A stretch of 64,000 nt of DNA from Streptomyces canus (GCF_030815415.1 NZ_JAUSWW010000001.1:9610001-9674000); one strand, 5' to 3'. Shown: positions 49,514 through 58,440, counted from the stretch's first letter. Notes: generated from the letters alone by a model not told the origin. Numbers and translations are program-made.

Positions 49514-49990
49514 CTACGGCTGCGTGGGGCGCCGAACAATCTCGTTGTCCCCGCGCAGAGAATGGATCATGCTCTGCAGGATCCGGAAGGCCTCTGACTG
49601 TTCGGTCTCGGTCAAGCCGGCCTGCATTCTGGCCTCGACGGACCGGACGGCCGCGCTCGCCTTTTCGAGGCTTCGGCGGCCGCGAGGCGTGAGCCGCGTG
49701 GGAAGCACCTTCCCGACGGCCGCCTCCGCGGGTCTGGTCACGTAGCCGTCTCGTTCCAGGGACTGGAGCAGCACGTTCATCGTTTGCCGTGTCACGAACG
49801 CGCCCCGCGCGAGCTCGGAGTTCGACAAGCCCGGTCGTTGCGCCAGCAGTTCGAGGCAGGAGTAGTGCGTCACGCTCATCCCGAGCGGCCGCAGCACTTC
49901 CTCCATGGCCGCACGGAGGGCGCTCGAGGCTTCTTTGAGCAGGTAGCCCAGTGACGTCTCCAGGTCGACGCCGACACCTTCTTGACTCAT
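49514..49990 (-). CDS. MarR-family transcriptional regulator
   Basis: A 158-residue winged-helix regulator: SLGYLLKEASSALRAAMEEV LRPLGMSVTHYSCLELLAQR, then LSNSELARGAFVTRQTMNVL LQSLERDGYVTRPAEAAVGK (helix-turn-helix plus wing), RLTPRGRRSLEKASAAVRSV. It has the normal MarR length. It is divergent from the VOC gene at 50053, with a perfect 16-bp inverted repeat between them. It probably represses both. The ligand may be a toxic small molecule handled by the VOC protein. Confidence 0.92.
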   Translation of the reverse strand: MSQEGVGVDLETSLGYLLKEASSALRAAMEEVLRPLGMSVTHYSCLELLAQRPGLSNSELARGAFVTRQTMNVLLQSLERDGYVTRPAEAAVGKVLPTRLTPRGRRSLEKASAAVRSVEARMQAGLTETEQSEAFRILQSMIHSLRGDNEIVRRPTQP

Positions 49991-50007
49991 GTCAGCATTC
50001 TGACATA

Positions 50008-50043
50008 CCTTTTTTCGTGTCAGAAAACTGACACGAAAAAAGG
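50008..50043. promoter_or_regulatory. perfect 16-bp inverted repeat, MarR operator candidate
   Basis: CCTTTTTTCGTGTCAG (50008-50023), AAAA, CTGACACGAAAAAAGG (50028-50043). The inner CGTGTCAG/CTGACACG core fits a MarR dimer, and a further CTGACA lies at 50000. The right arm ends in the AAGGAG ribosome-binding site of the VOC gene (ATG 50053). Repressor binding, or the RNA hairpin itself, could therefore hide translation as well. Confidence 0.85.
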
Positions 50044-50052
50044 AGCGTCATC

Positions 50053-50421
50053 ATGCCCGCCACCGGACCCGACTTCATTTCGCTCCAAGTGCGCGACCTC
50101 GACGCTTCGCAGGCGTTCTACGAGCAGTACCTGGGCCTCGTCCGCTCCCTGGCCGGACCTCCGCACGCCGTCGTGTTCGAGACGAAGCCGATCGCGTTCG
50201 CCCTGCGCGACGTCCTTCCCGGCACCGACCTCGCATCCGTCGCGCAGCCCGGCATCGGTGCCGCGATCTGGCTCCACGCCACCGATGTCCAGGCCATCCA
50301 CGACGCACTCGCCGCCGACGGCCACACCATCGTCTCCGCACCGATCGACGGCCCCTTCGGCCGGACCTTCACCTTCGCCGACCCCGACGGCTACCAGGTG
50401 ACACTCCACGACCGCGCCTGA
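50053..50421 (+). CDS. VOC (glyoxalase/bleomycin-resistance) family protein
   Basis: A 122-residue VOC protein: DFISLQVRDLDASQAFYEQY LGLVRSLAGPPHAVVFET, then IGAAIWLHATDVQAIHDALA and TFTFADPDGYQVTLHDRA. It is a single betaalphabetabetabeta module pair of the glyoxalase/bleomycin-resistance superfamily. Metal positions expected in this family are partly present (H in VTLHDRA; D in FADPDG). It is divergent from the MarR gene and shares the 16-bp inverted repeat. Binding or isomerisation of a small toxic compound is likely; the substrate is unknown. Confidence 0.9.
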   Translation: MPATGPDFISLQVRDLDASQAFYEQYLGLVRSLAGPPHAVVFETKPIAFALRDVLPGTDLASVAQPGIGAAIWLHATDVQAIHDALAADGHTIVSAPIDGPFGRTFTFADPDGYQVTLHDRA

Positions 50422-50483
50422 TCGACCAAGCACCGCAGGACGATCATCAGCGGTTGCGCCCTGGACTCGTGCGCGACGCCCGG

Positions 50484-52370
50484 TCAGGCGGTCTTGGTCC
50501 CCGCGGGTGACGGAAGTGTAGGGCCGGCGTGGGGCGCTGGGTCGGTCGCCTGGTCCGGGCAGGTGGAGTTCTGTTGGTCGTTCTCGCCGAGGAAGCCGCC
50601 CGACTGGTGTTGCCAGAGCCTGGCGTAGGCGCCCTGTGCCGTGAGCAGTTCTTCGTGGGAGCCCTGTTCGATCACCTTCCCGTGGTCCAGGACGACGAGA
50701 CGGTCCATGCCCGCGACGGTGCTCAGCCGGTGGGCGACCACGAGCGCCGTGCGCCCCTTCATCAGCCGCCACAACGCGTCCTGCACGAGGATCTCGCTCT
50801 CCGAGTCCAGGGCGCTGGTCGCTTCGTCGAGCAGGAGGACCGGCGCGTCCCGCAGGATGGCGCGGGCCAGGGCGACGCGCTGGCGCTGGCCGCCTGAGAG
50901 CTTGACGCCTCGCTCGCCCACCAGCGTCCGGAAGCCGTCGGGGAGCTGCTCGGCGAATTCCGTGACGTGCGCCGCCTCGGCTGCCGCGAGGATCTCCTCG
51001 TCCGACGCGCCGGGCCGGGCGAAGGCGATGTTGTCCCGCAGCGTGCGGTGGAACATGGCGGGTTCCTGCGGGACGTAGGCGATCAGCGACCGCAGATCAC
51101 TCTGGCGCAGACGGCTGATGTCCTGGCCGCCGATCAGGATGCGTCCGCCGTTGACGTCCGACATCCGCAGCAGGAGGCGCGTCAGGGTGGTCTTGCCGCC
51201 GCCGGACCGGCCGACCAGCCCGATCCGTGCACCCGCCGCCACGTCCAGGTCGAGCCCTTCGAAGATTGGTGCCGCGCCCGCGTGGGCGAACGTGACCTTG
51301 TCGAAGCGGACACCGGAGTCTCGTGGCGCGAGCGGCTCCGGCGTCGGCGGGTCGAGCACGGTGGGCGGATCCAGCAGGAGCTCCGTGAACTGCGCCGCCT
51401 CGGTCATCGAGCTTTCCAGGCGCCGGTAGATCTGATTGAACTCGAACATGATCTCGGTCGCCTGGGAGTAGTAGGTGAAGGCGACAACAACCCCCTCCAC
51501 CCCCAGCCCCGGACCGCCGAAGGCGATCGCCACCACCAGCCCCAGCACATTGGTGGCGACGGACAGCGGCGCGATCACGGTGTCGACACGCAGGTTGCCG
51601 TAGTCCCACGACCTCAGCGTCAGCCGTCGGGACTCCGCGACCCGGCTGCGGTGCTCGGCGCCCTCGCGCCGTTCGGCCGCGAACGCCCGGATGGTCTCCA
51701 TGTTCATGAGGCTGTCGGCGACATGGCCGGAGACGCGGGCGATCGCCGCCTCCCGTTCGTTGACCAGCCGTTGCCGACGACGGATCAGCGGGGTCGCGGC
51801 CACCAGGGTCAGCGCCATCATCACGAGCAGGCCGACGACCAGCATCGGCGAGTAGGTCCACAGCACGGCGGCGCCGAACAGCAACGGCACGAGACTGCCG
51901 ACGATCCGGTACGTCATCGTGTCGATGAAGTCCTCGAATCGCTTGCCGTAGCTCAGGACCCGCTTGGTGAGGGAGCCGGCGAAGTTGTCGTGGAAGAACG
52001 CCGCGTCCTTGGCCAGGAGTTCGTCCATGCCGTCGACGTACAGGTGCTCCATGCCGAGCGCCGCCACCCGGTTCAGACAGTGCTGCCCGACCCGCCACAC
52101 GGCCTCGGAGAGCAGTAGTGTCACCCCGAAGCCCAGCACGTACGGCGACGCGGAGTCGAGGGTGAGGCCACCGTCCGTGGCGGCCTGCCCCGCCAGCTTG
52201 GCGATCAGCAAGGGGGCGATGTAGCGGATGCCGATGTTGCCCAGGGCCGGAAGCAGCAGTGCGGGCAGCGCCAGCCACCGTAAGCGCAGGAGTTCACGGT
52301 TGTAGTGGCGCAGCGCCAGCAGGACCGCACTCCTGCCTGGAGCGGAGCCGTACGTGTCAGAGGTGCCCAT
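50484..52370 (-). CDS. ABC exporter, fused permease-ATPase
   Basis: A 628-residue half-transporter. Six hydrophobic helices in the first 330 residues (for example LAVSLALLRHYN-type start, LGFGVTLLLSEAVWRVGQHC and LVPLLFGAAVLWTYSPMLVV) precede a nucleotide-binding domain. That domain has Walker A IGLVGRSGGGKTTLTRLLLR, a Q-loop in IAYVPQEPAMFHRTL, the signature KLSGGQRQRVALARAI and Walker B PVLLLDEATSALDSESEILV. The start ATG 52370 follows GGGAGTGTG; the longer frame to 52460 has no ribosome-binding site. It is of the lipid/drug/peptide exporter type and should act as a homodimer. It is convergent with the VOC gene. Confidence 0.92.
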   Translation of the reverse strand: MGTSDTYGSAPGRSAVLLALRHYNRELLRLRWLALPALLLPALGNIGIRYIAPLLIAKLAGQAATDGGLTLDSASPYVLGFGVTLLLSEAVWRVGQHCLNRVAALGMEHLYVDGMDELLAKDAAFFHDNFAGSLTKRVLSYGKRFEDFIDTMTYRIVGSLVPLLFGAAVLWTYSPMLVVGLLVMMALTLVAATPLIRRRQRLVNEREAAIARVSGHVADSLMNMETIRAFAAERREGAEHRSRVAESRRLTLRSWDYGNLRVDTVIAPLSVATNVLGLVVAIAFGGPGLGVEGVVVAFTYYSQATEIMFEFNQIYRRLESSMTEAAQFTELLLDPPTVLDPPTPEPLAPRDSGVRFDKVTFAHAGAAPIFEGLDLDVAAGARIGLVGRSGGGKTTLTRLLLRMSDVNGGRILIGGQDISRLRQSDLRSLIAYVPQEPAMFHRTLRDNIAFARPGASDEEILAAAEAAHVTEFAEQLPDGFRTLVGERGVKLSGGQRQRVALARAILRDAPVLLLDEATSALDSESEILVQDALWRLMKGRTALVVAHRLSTVAGMDRLVVLDHGKVIEQGSHEELLTAQGAYARLWQHQSGGFLGENDQQNSTCPDQATDPAPHAGPTLPSPAGTKTA

Positions 52371-52639
52371 CACACTCCCGGGGGTGAGGAAGCGGGCAGT
52401 GTCCCGTCGAACAAGGTTCTCAGTCCATGCATTTACGGCGGAGCGGTGATAACCGGACACTCTGCCGCCGGGTTCGGCTGCACCAGTCCGCTCTGCCGTA
52501 CGGGTTCCCGATCCAGGGCAACGATCGGGCCGGTTCGGTGGTCGTAGAAGGCGACATGCACCAACCTGCTGTGCCCTGCTGCCAACTGCCCTCGTTCGGT
52601 GAGCGGTTGGGTGCGTGGCGCCTTGGCCGTGGAGGATTC

Positions 52640-53509
52640 ATGAGCCGTTACGTCCCACCGATGAGCGAGAGACAACTCGGCGCGCGCGAGGTCTCCTCGC
52701 CCGCCCGAGCCACACGCGCCTCGTGGCGCAAGCCCGTCCGGAGCGCGGCACGGCGAGGAACCGTGGTGGGAGCCGTCGCCGTAGTGGTGGTGGGGGCGGG
52801 CGCTTGGGCTGATGCCGCGCCCGATACCTCGCGCAGTGAGCCGGTGGTCAGTGGTGCCGTCATCAACTCGGGGCATGACGTCATCGTGGGGATCACCCGC
52901 AACGTGGTCTTCCCGGTCACGGTCACCGGATCGGACGACTCCGGGCTCTCCTTTGTCGATGTGGACCTGAAAGGACCTCACGGCGGCTTCTACACCACCG
53001 ACGCGTTCTGCGAGACCGCCACGGACTGCACGGCGGTGTTCACCGTCAACGCCCACCTGGCTCCCGGCAGCGACGACCCGGTGGACCTGGCCAACGCCAA
53101 CGCGGGTACCTGGTCGGTGGACTCCTTGGTCGACGCCAGCGACGGCGATTCCGTCTATTCCCCCGGCGTAGCGTCGTTCGCCCTCAAGCGTGCTGCGCAG
53201 CTGACGGTCAACGCGGCACCGGAACCGGTCGCCAAGAGCGCGCAGATCACCGTCACCGGCAAGCTGGTGCGGGCCAATTGGGACACCTACCGGTATGCGG
53301 GATATGCGGGCCGAGCGGTGAAACTGCAGTTCCGCCCCAAGGGCAGCAGCACCTACACCACGGTGGCCACGGTGAACACCAGCAGTACGGGCAACCTGCG
53401 CACCACCGTCAAAGCGGTCAAGGACGGCTACTGGCGGTGGAACTTCACCGGCTCGGCCACCACCGGGCCCGCCAAGGCAGCCGGCGACTTCGTCGACGTA
53501 CGGTCCTGA
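52640..53509 (+). CDS. secreted DUF5707-like protein, paralogue of 7292-8149
   Basis: A 289-residue protein with a long Arg-rich N-region and a hydrophobic signal GTVVGAVAVVVVGAGAWADA A (about 40-60). The middle domain has VINSGHDVIVGITRNVVFPV TVTGSDDSGLSFVDVDLKGP and a cysteine pair (FCETATDC). The C-terminal module reads AQLTVNAAPEPVAKSAQITV TGKLVRANW, LQFRPKGSSTYTTVATVNTS and ends AKAAGDFVDVRS. It shares the middle and C-terminal architecture with the protein at 7292-8149. The ATG at 52640 follows GGAGGATTC. Likely extracellular; function unknown. Confidence 0.85.
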   Translation: MSRYVPPMSERQLGAREVSSPARATRASWRKPVRSAARRGTVVGAVAVVVVGAGAWADAAPDTSRSEPVVSGAVINSGHDVIVGITRNVVFPVTVTGSDDSGLSFVDVDLKGPHGGFYTTDAFCETATDCTAVFTVNAHLAPGSDDPVDLANANAGTWSVDSLVDASDGDSVYSPGVASFALKRAAQLTVNAAPEPVAKSAQITVTGKLVRANWDTYRYAGYAGRAVKLQFRPKGSSTYTTVATVNTSSTGNLRTTVKAVKDGYWRWNFTGSATTGPAKAAGDFVDVRS

Positions 53510-53588
53510 ACGGGCGAGCGTCAGCGACGGTGCGGACGGGTGGAAATCGAGGTGCCGGAACCGGCTGCGCATCCCTACTCTCGGCCCC

Positions 53589-54245
53589 ATGCCCCATGAA
53601 CCGTCGCTGCTGAACGTCATTGACGTGGAGGCCACCTGCTGGGACGGGCGGCCGCCGCCCGGCTCTGTGAACGAGATCATCGAGATCGGTCTCACCGTCG
53701 TGGACGTATCGGCACGGCGCCGCGTGTCCCGGCACCGCGTCGTGGTCCGCCCTGTCCGGTCGGCGGTGAGCAATTTCTGCACCGAACTGACCGGACTGAC
53801 GCAAGCCGAGGTGGAACGGGGCGTCACCTTCGCCGAGGCATGCCGGATTCTCGTCGAGGAGTACGAAGCCGGAAAGCGGCCCTGGGCGAGCTGGGGCGAG
53901 TACGACCGTCGGCAATTCGCTCGGCAGAGTCAGGCCGACGGGGTGGCCTACCCGTTCGGCTATCCGACGGAGCGCACCCACACCAACGCCAAGGCGGTAT
54001 TTGCCGCGGCGTACGGGCTGCGGAAGAAGCCGGGTATGGATCACGCTCTACAGATCGCCGGGCTGCCGCTCGAGGGGCGCCATCACCGAGGCGAGGACGA
54101 CGCATGGAACATCGCGGCGCTCGTTCTCGATCTGCTGGACCGCGGGGCATGGCCAGTGACTGGTGGGGCATCTCCTCGTGTCAGTCCCCTCAAGTATCCT
54201 TCCGGCCACCACTCACTTACTGGGAAGACACAGAGACTTGACTGA
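53589..54245 (+). CDS. DEDDh 3'-5' exonuclease
   Basis: A 218-residue nuclease of the ERI-1/KapD-like exonuclease group. Motif I is NVIDVEATCWDG (Asp, Glu), motif II WASWGEYDRRQFARQS (an Asp in place), and motif III GLPLEGRHHRGEDDAWNIAA (His-x4-Asp). It degrades single-stranded DNA or RNA 3' to 5' with two metal ions. The last 20 residues are extra and hydrophilic. Its stop (54243-54245) overlaps the probable TTG start of the DUF4246 gene by eight bases, so translation may be coupled. Confidence 0.88.
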   Translation: MPHEPSLLNVIDVEATCWDGRPPPGSVNEIIEIGLTVVDVSARRRVSRHRVVVRPVRSAVSNFCTELTGLTQAEVERGVTFAEACRILVEEYEAGKRPWASWGEYDRRQFARQSQADGVAYPFGYPTERTHTNAKAVFAAAYGLRKKPGMDHALQIAGLPLEGRHHRGEDDAWNIAALVLDLLDRGAWPVTGGASPRVSPLKYPSGHHSLTGKTQRLD

Positions 54246-55746
54246 CCTGTCTGCTTTTCCGCTGCCTTTTCACGCTTCCCGGTCCATAGCGTTCGCGACA
54301 CCCCGCACACTGCGGGAACTTCAGATGATGGAGTGCAGCTCACAGATTCGGGCGAAGCCGCGGTGGTTCGACAAGATGAACGACCCCGACATCGTCGCCC
54401 GATGGACGCGAGAGGCGATCGCCCAGGGGCTCACCGAAGCACAGGTGCAGTACGTGCTGGCCGAACTTCGGCATTACGCCGCGCTGCGAGACGCACGAAC
54501 CGGCATCGAGGTGTCCGCCGTCGATGGAGTCTGGCAGTCGGACACACTTGTCGACGACAAGCTCAGATTGCGGCTGCGCGAGGCGGTGCAGGCTCTGGAG
54601 CAGGTCCCCGAGGCAGAACAGGACTGGCATCCCGGATCCGACGGCCTCGTACTGGATCTGGTTCACCCCTCACTGTTTTGTCTGGTGAGAGGGGTGAGCG
54701 GGGCACCCGAGCGGGCTTGGCGCAATCCGACGGACCGATACTCGAAGTACGAGTTCTCGGAGAGGTTCCAGTGGCCGCCGACGGACGTGGATGTCAGTGA
54801 CGACGGCTCAGTCGCTTTCCGTTCGTATGTCAACAACGTGCATCCCGAGACGCATCGCGAACTGGCCTCCGTGCTACCCGACTTGTTCGCTCGCTTCCGC
54901 CCGCTCTGGGAGAACGTGCTGACCGACCTGCGGCATCCGCGACCGGTGCGGATCGAGGCCGATCCGTACGGATGGTACGACTCGGAGCCGGAATACCCGG
55001 ACAAGTCCTCCTACAGCGATGACGAGGCGTACGCCGAAGCCCTCCAGGCGTGGGAAGAAGCCCACGATTCCTGGTGGGAAGACCGCCGTCCGGTCATCCC
55101 GGATGCCCCCGCGTTCACCCCGCCCGCGATGCCCGATGCGGCCGACCGAGTCGATCTGCGTGGTCGCTCTCTCCAGGTCATCGTCAAGATTGCCGCTATT
55201 CATCTGACCCCGGACAAACCTGAATACCCCGGCGGTTCCTGGCATGTCGAGGGGATGATGAACGAGCGGATCGTCTCGACCGGCATCTACTACTGGGACA
55301 GCGAGAACATCACCGAAAGTCATCTGAGTTTCCGGGCGGCACTCGACGACCCGAGCTACGAACAGAACGACGACAATGGTCTGCGCGAGGTCTACGGCCT
55401 GGAAGACGAAGACGCACTGAACCAGGTACTGGGATCGGCATCGACGTCGGCAGGACGCTGCCTTGCCTTCCCGAACGTCCTGCAACACCGCGTCGGTTCC
55501 TTCCGCCTCACGGACGCGACCCGCCCGGGTTATCGCAAGATTCTGGCGTTCTTCCTGGTCGATCCGTCAGAAAAGATCGTCTCGACATCCGATGTGCCAC
55601 CGCAGCAACCCTGGTCCGACTCCTCGACCATGACACTTGAACAGGCCAATGAGTACCGCGACCAGCTCATGCAAGAACGCAAGTTCTTCGTCGACGAGCA
55701 CAACGAACAGCTCTACGAACGAGAATTCTCGCTCTGCGAGCACTGA
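54238..55746 (+). CDS. DUF4246 domain protein
   Basis: A protein of about 502 residues starting at TTG 54238, after GGGAAGACACAG. The start is inferred because PLPFHASRSIAFATPRTLRE just after it is the usual N-terminus of DUF4246 proteins. CSSQIRAKPRWFDKMNDPDI VARWTREAIAQ, FRSYVNNVHPETHRELASVL, VIVKIAAIHLTPDKPEYPGG SWHVEGMMNERIVSTGIYYW and LAFPNVLQHRVGSFRLTDAT RPGYRKILAFFLVDPSEKIV follow. H...H in AIHLTP...SWHVEG and QHRV are metal-like positions of a suggested Fe/2-oxoglutarate-type fold. Bacterial members of this mostly fungal family are of unknown role. Confidence 0.82.
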   Translation: MTDLSAFPLPFHASRSIAFATPRTLRELQMMECSSQIRAKPRWFDKMNDPDIVARWTREAIAQGLTEAQVQYVLAELRHYAALRDARTGIEVSAVDGVWQSDTLVDDKLRLRLREAVQALEQVPEAEQDWHPGSDGLVLDLVHPSLFCLVRGVSGAPERAWRNPTDRYSKYEFSERFQWPPTDVDVSDDGSVAFRSYVNNVHPETHRELASVLPDLFARFRPLWENVLTDLRHPRPVRIEADPYGWYDSEPEYPDKSSYSDDEAYAEALQAWEEAHDSWWEDRRPVIPDAPAFTPPAMPDAADRVDLRGRSLQVIVKIAAIHLTPDKPEYPGGSWHVEGMMNERIVSTGIYYWDSENITESHLSFRAALDDPSYEQNDDNGLREVYGLEDEDALNQVLGSASTSAGRCLAFPNVLQHRVGSFRLTDATRPGYRKILAFFLVDPSEKIVSTSDVPPQQPWSDSSTMTLEQANEYRDQLMQERKFFVDEHNEQLYEREFSLCEH

Positions 55747-56020
55747 GCCTCTTCGAAACCCTGTTGGGCACGGCCGTGTTCAGGCAGCTCAGGATGTGTG
55801 ACCGCACCTGTCTGCTCATGAGGCGAAGCCGAGGTTGTGCATAGGGGCAACGGCCTGGACCGTGTGGTGGAGGCCGTCGCCCAGCGTGCGCGTCCGCCGC
55901 GGTCGGTCTGGCCACCTGTGCGGGGGAGTAGTTGGCCATGCCCTGGGATCGAAGTGCCTTCCGGGGGTATTGGCATCACGTTCGTGTTCATGCTTCGTTG
56001 CGAAGGTGGGTGCCAAGGTC

Positions 56021-56446
56021 ATGGCCGACGATGCTTTGTTGTTCGTTCTCCCCGAGCGCCATCCGCGTCTGGGCGCGGCTCTGACCGCTGTCGGCGACCT
56101 GGAGTGCACCGAGACCCCTGCGGTGCGGGGATGGCTCGATGCGCACGGGGTTCCCGCAACCTCCGAGTGCGTCAGGATCGTCCCGGCCGGAGCCGAGGTG
56201 CTCATCCCCGAGGACGCGGAGCGGCTGCCGGTGCCCCTGACGCAGGAGGAGACGCTACGGGTGGAGCACGCCTGCGCGCCGCAATCCGTGACGGACATGG
56301 AGGCCGAGCTGCTCAACTTCCGCGACACCACCCATGACTGGCAGTCCCTGGTCCACCGGGCGCTCACGTCCGGGATCCCCGCGTCGCGTATCGCCCAACT
56401 CACCGGCCTGGACCCGCAGGACATCGGCCAGGCTGTACAGGGCTGA
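56021..56446 (+). CDS. hypothetical protein with C-terminal HTH-like end
   Basis: A 141-residue acidic protein: ADDALLFVLPERHPRLGAAL TAVGDLECTETPAVRGWLDA HGVPATSECVRIVPAGAEVL, then helices RVEHACAPQSVTDMEAELLN and VHRALTSGIPASRIAQLTGL DPQDIGQAVQG. The last segment resembles a short helix-turn-helix (a sigma-like or Phd-type end). Upstream, the same frame to 55835 is Cys/Arg-rich and unlike coding sequence, so ATG 56021 is chosen. It resembles proteins seen in Streptomyces without assigned function. Confidence 0.65.
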   Translation: MADDALLFVLPERHPRLGAALTAVGDLECTETPAVRGWLDAHGVPATSECVRIVPAGAEVLIPEDAERLPVPLTQEETLRVEHACAPQSVTDMEAELLNFRDTTHDWQSLVHRALTSGIPASRIAQLTGLDPQDIGQAVQG

Positions 56447-56826
56447 GCTCTTGGGCTCTGGGTGTCCATTTCCCTTGGGTGCATCTCTCGCTGAGTGAGA
56501 TCGTTCAGACACGTCAGGCGATAAGTGGCCTGGGAGGGGCGGAGATGGAGACTGTGTTTCCTGGCGCACGTGATAGCGCCAGCAGGCGGTGAAGTCACCG
56601 TTGCTGATGGTCGCGGGGAGTTGGAGGAGCTGCGCCGCTTCGATTCAGGCCACGGCCACCGCGTACCCGTACAGCTCGTTGCGGCCGGGCAGCGGCGGCA
56701 GCCACCGGACGTCGACGTGCGGTTCCAAGATCAGGCTGCCCGGTGGGACCGGCAGCTACCGGCGGGCGACTCTGGCAGGGCACCGAAAGATCAAAGCGGT
56801 CTGTTCCGTGTTCGTAGCTCAGTGCG
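56447..56826. other. intergenic, possible decayed coding sequence
   Basis: About 380 bp. On the minus strand a stretch reads LEPHVDVRWLPPLPGRNELY GYAVAVA, a stop, then IEAAQLLQLPATISNG. It looks like protein sequence with a premature stop, but I cannot name a family. Nothing else is seen. Confidence 0.3.
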
Positions 56827-57184
56827 TCACCGGTGGCCGGTGCAGCGGAAGTTGGCGGCGTCGTTCGTGCTGCCGCGTCCGTCGTAGCGGGCGACGGCCG
56901 GCCGTAGGCACAGCGGCCGCGTCATGGGCCCGTTCTGGGCGAGCAGCGTAGTGGGGGCCTTGCCCTGTTCGACCCACTTCACCAGTGTCGCCGGCGGGTC
57001 GGCCGGGGCGGCGCCGGACCCGCCCCGGCAGTGACCCACACCCGGGGCCATGAAGAGGCGGGCGAACTGTTCGGTCTTCGCCCTGCCGCCCATCTCGGCG
57101 ATGACCCGCTGGTAGTGGCCGGGCGTTCCCTGGAAAGGGCTCAGGTTGTCGGCCAGGCCGTGCCAGAAGGGCTGTTGCCCATGT
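56827..57184 (-). pseudogene. tannase/feruloyl-esterase C-terminal fragment
   Basis: The minus frame reads QQPFWHGLADNLSPFQGTPG HYQRVIAEMGGRAKTEQFAR LFMAPGVGHCRGGSGAAPAD PPATLVKWVEQGKAPTTLLA, ending RGSTNDAANFRCTGHR. FMAPGVGHC.GG.G with the catalytic His and the last cysteines is the end of tannase-family enzymes. The stretch with the catalytic Ser (CGSTGG-type) is missing. The fragment ends at about 57184, within a few bases of the stop of the ornithine cyclodeaminase gene, so a deletion joined them. Confidence 0.7.
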
Positions 57185-57189
57185 CGACG

Positions 57190-58176
57190 TCACGTCAGGG
57201 TGATGTCGACGCCGGCCGATTGTTTGTGGGCGGCGGTGACGACCAGTGCCGCGGCGACCGCGTCTTGGACCGCCACCCCCACTGATTTGTACAAGGTGAT
57301 CTGGTCGGATGAGGTGCGGCCCGGTTTGACACCGGAGACGAGTTCGCCCAGCTCGGCGTGGATGTGCTCGGCTTTGATGACGCCATCTCGGATGGGCGCC
57401 AGCAGATCGTTGCTGCCCGCGGGGAAGGGTGCCAGCGCGGCCTGTCGCGATTCGACGCATACCAGCGCATCGGCGATGGTGGCGTCGTCGATTTCACGGC
57501 CGGCCGGGTTATAGCCGACCGAGGTGATGTGGACCCCGCCCGTCAGCCAGGGGCGGCGGATGACCGGTTCGAGGGCATGGGTGGTCGCTGCGACGATGTG
57601 GGCGCCATTGAGTGCCTCGGCGGGGGCCATCGCCCGTACGCTGGCGTCCAGTTCGGATGAGAGCTCCGCGGCGAGCGCGGTCGCTTTCGCCGGGTTGCGG
57701 CCGGCGATGCGGACTTCGCGGATGTGGCGGACGAGGCACATCGCGTGGGCGTGGGAACGGGCCTGTACTCCGGTACCTAGGACGGCCAGCACCGTTGCGT
57801 CCTCACGCGCCAGCAGCCGCGCCGACAGTGCCGAGCAGGCACCGGTCCGAGCCGCGGTGATAGCCGTACCGTCCAGCAGCGCGGTCGGCTCGCCGGTGGA
57901 AGGATCGAACACGACGATGACCGCTTGATGGGTGGGCAGCGGCGTCGCGGCGTTGCGCGGGAAGAGGGAGACCAGCTTGGTCATGAGGACACCGGCCGAC
58001 GGCACGTATCCCGGCATCGCCGCAAGGAAGCCCTCTTGTTCGGGCACAAGCGCTGCGATCCGGTCCGGTGCCGAGGCGCGGCCCGCGCTGAGGTCCGCCA
58101 TGGCCGGAGCCAAGGCGTCGATCAGTGCGCCCATGTCGATGAGGGCCTCGACCTGCGAACGTCCGAGCACAAGCAT
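57190..58176 (-). CDS. ornithine cyclodeaminase / mu-crystallin family enzyme
   Basis: A 328-residue NAD(P)-binding enzyme: PTHQAVIVVFDPSTGEPTAL LDGTAITAARTGACSALSAR LLAREDATVLAVLGTGVQAR SHAHAMCLVRHIREVRIAGR. The dinucleotide motif is GTGVQARSHA, and TRTGA-type residues line the substrate pocket (ITAARTGACS). C-terminal VHITSVGYNPAGREIDDATI and VCVESRQAALAPFPAGSNDL follow. Family members convert ornithine to proline or reduce/dehydrogenate amino and keto acids. The context does not define the substrate. ATG 58176 follows GGGAGGTTTCACCGG. Confidence 0.9.
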   Translation of the reverse strand: MLVLGRSQVEALIDMGALIDALAPAMADLSAGRASAPDRIAALVPEQEGFLAAMPGYVPSAGVLMTKLVSLFPRNAATPLPTHQAVIVVFDPSTGEPTALLDGTAITAARTGACSALSARLLAREDATVLAVLGTGVQARSHAHAMCLVRHIREVRIAGRNPAKATALAAELSSELDASVRAMAPAEALNGAHIVAATTHALEPVIRRPWLTGGVHITSVGYNPAGREIDDATIADALVCVESRQAALAPFPAGSNDLLAPIRDGVIKAEHIHAELGELVSGVKPGRTSSDQITLYKSVGVAVQDAVAAALVVTAAHKQSAGVDITLT

Positions 58177-58332
58177 CCGGTGAAACCTCCCAAGAGTCCT
58201 CGCCCCAGGCGACGAACGGTCGGTCACAGCCTTGTCCCACGACCCTCTCGTCCCCGCCAGGACACGCCGCCTCCTTGAGTTTGTCCATCCCGATACACCT
58301 GGCCACGTCCGCCCACACGCCGACACCGTCCA

Positions 58333-58440
58333 TGATGGACCCCGAGATTCAGGAACGGATCGCCGCGCGTACGTTGTGCGGAGCTGGACGGACTCGAAGA
58401 GTAGCTGGTCAAGCAGTTGGCGGAGGCGCGGGCCGGGACT
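58333..58440 (+). pseudogene. small hypothetical-protein remnant
   Basis: MDPEIQERIAARTL lies in one frame. CAELDGLEE, a TAG stop, and LVKQLAEARAG lie in another. Together they look like the start of a helical MDPEIQERIAAR..ELDGLEEQLVKQLAEARA protein with a frame change and CAG-to-TAG stop. Only about 35 codons remain. Confidence 0.4.
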
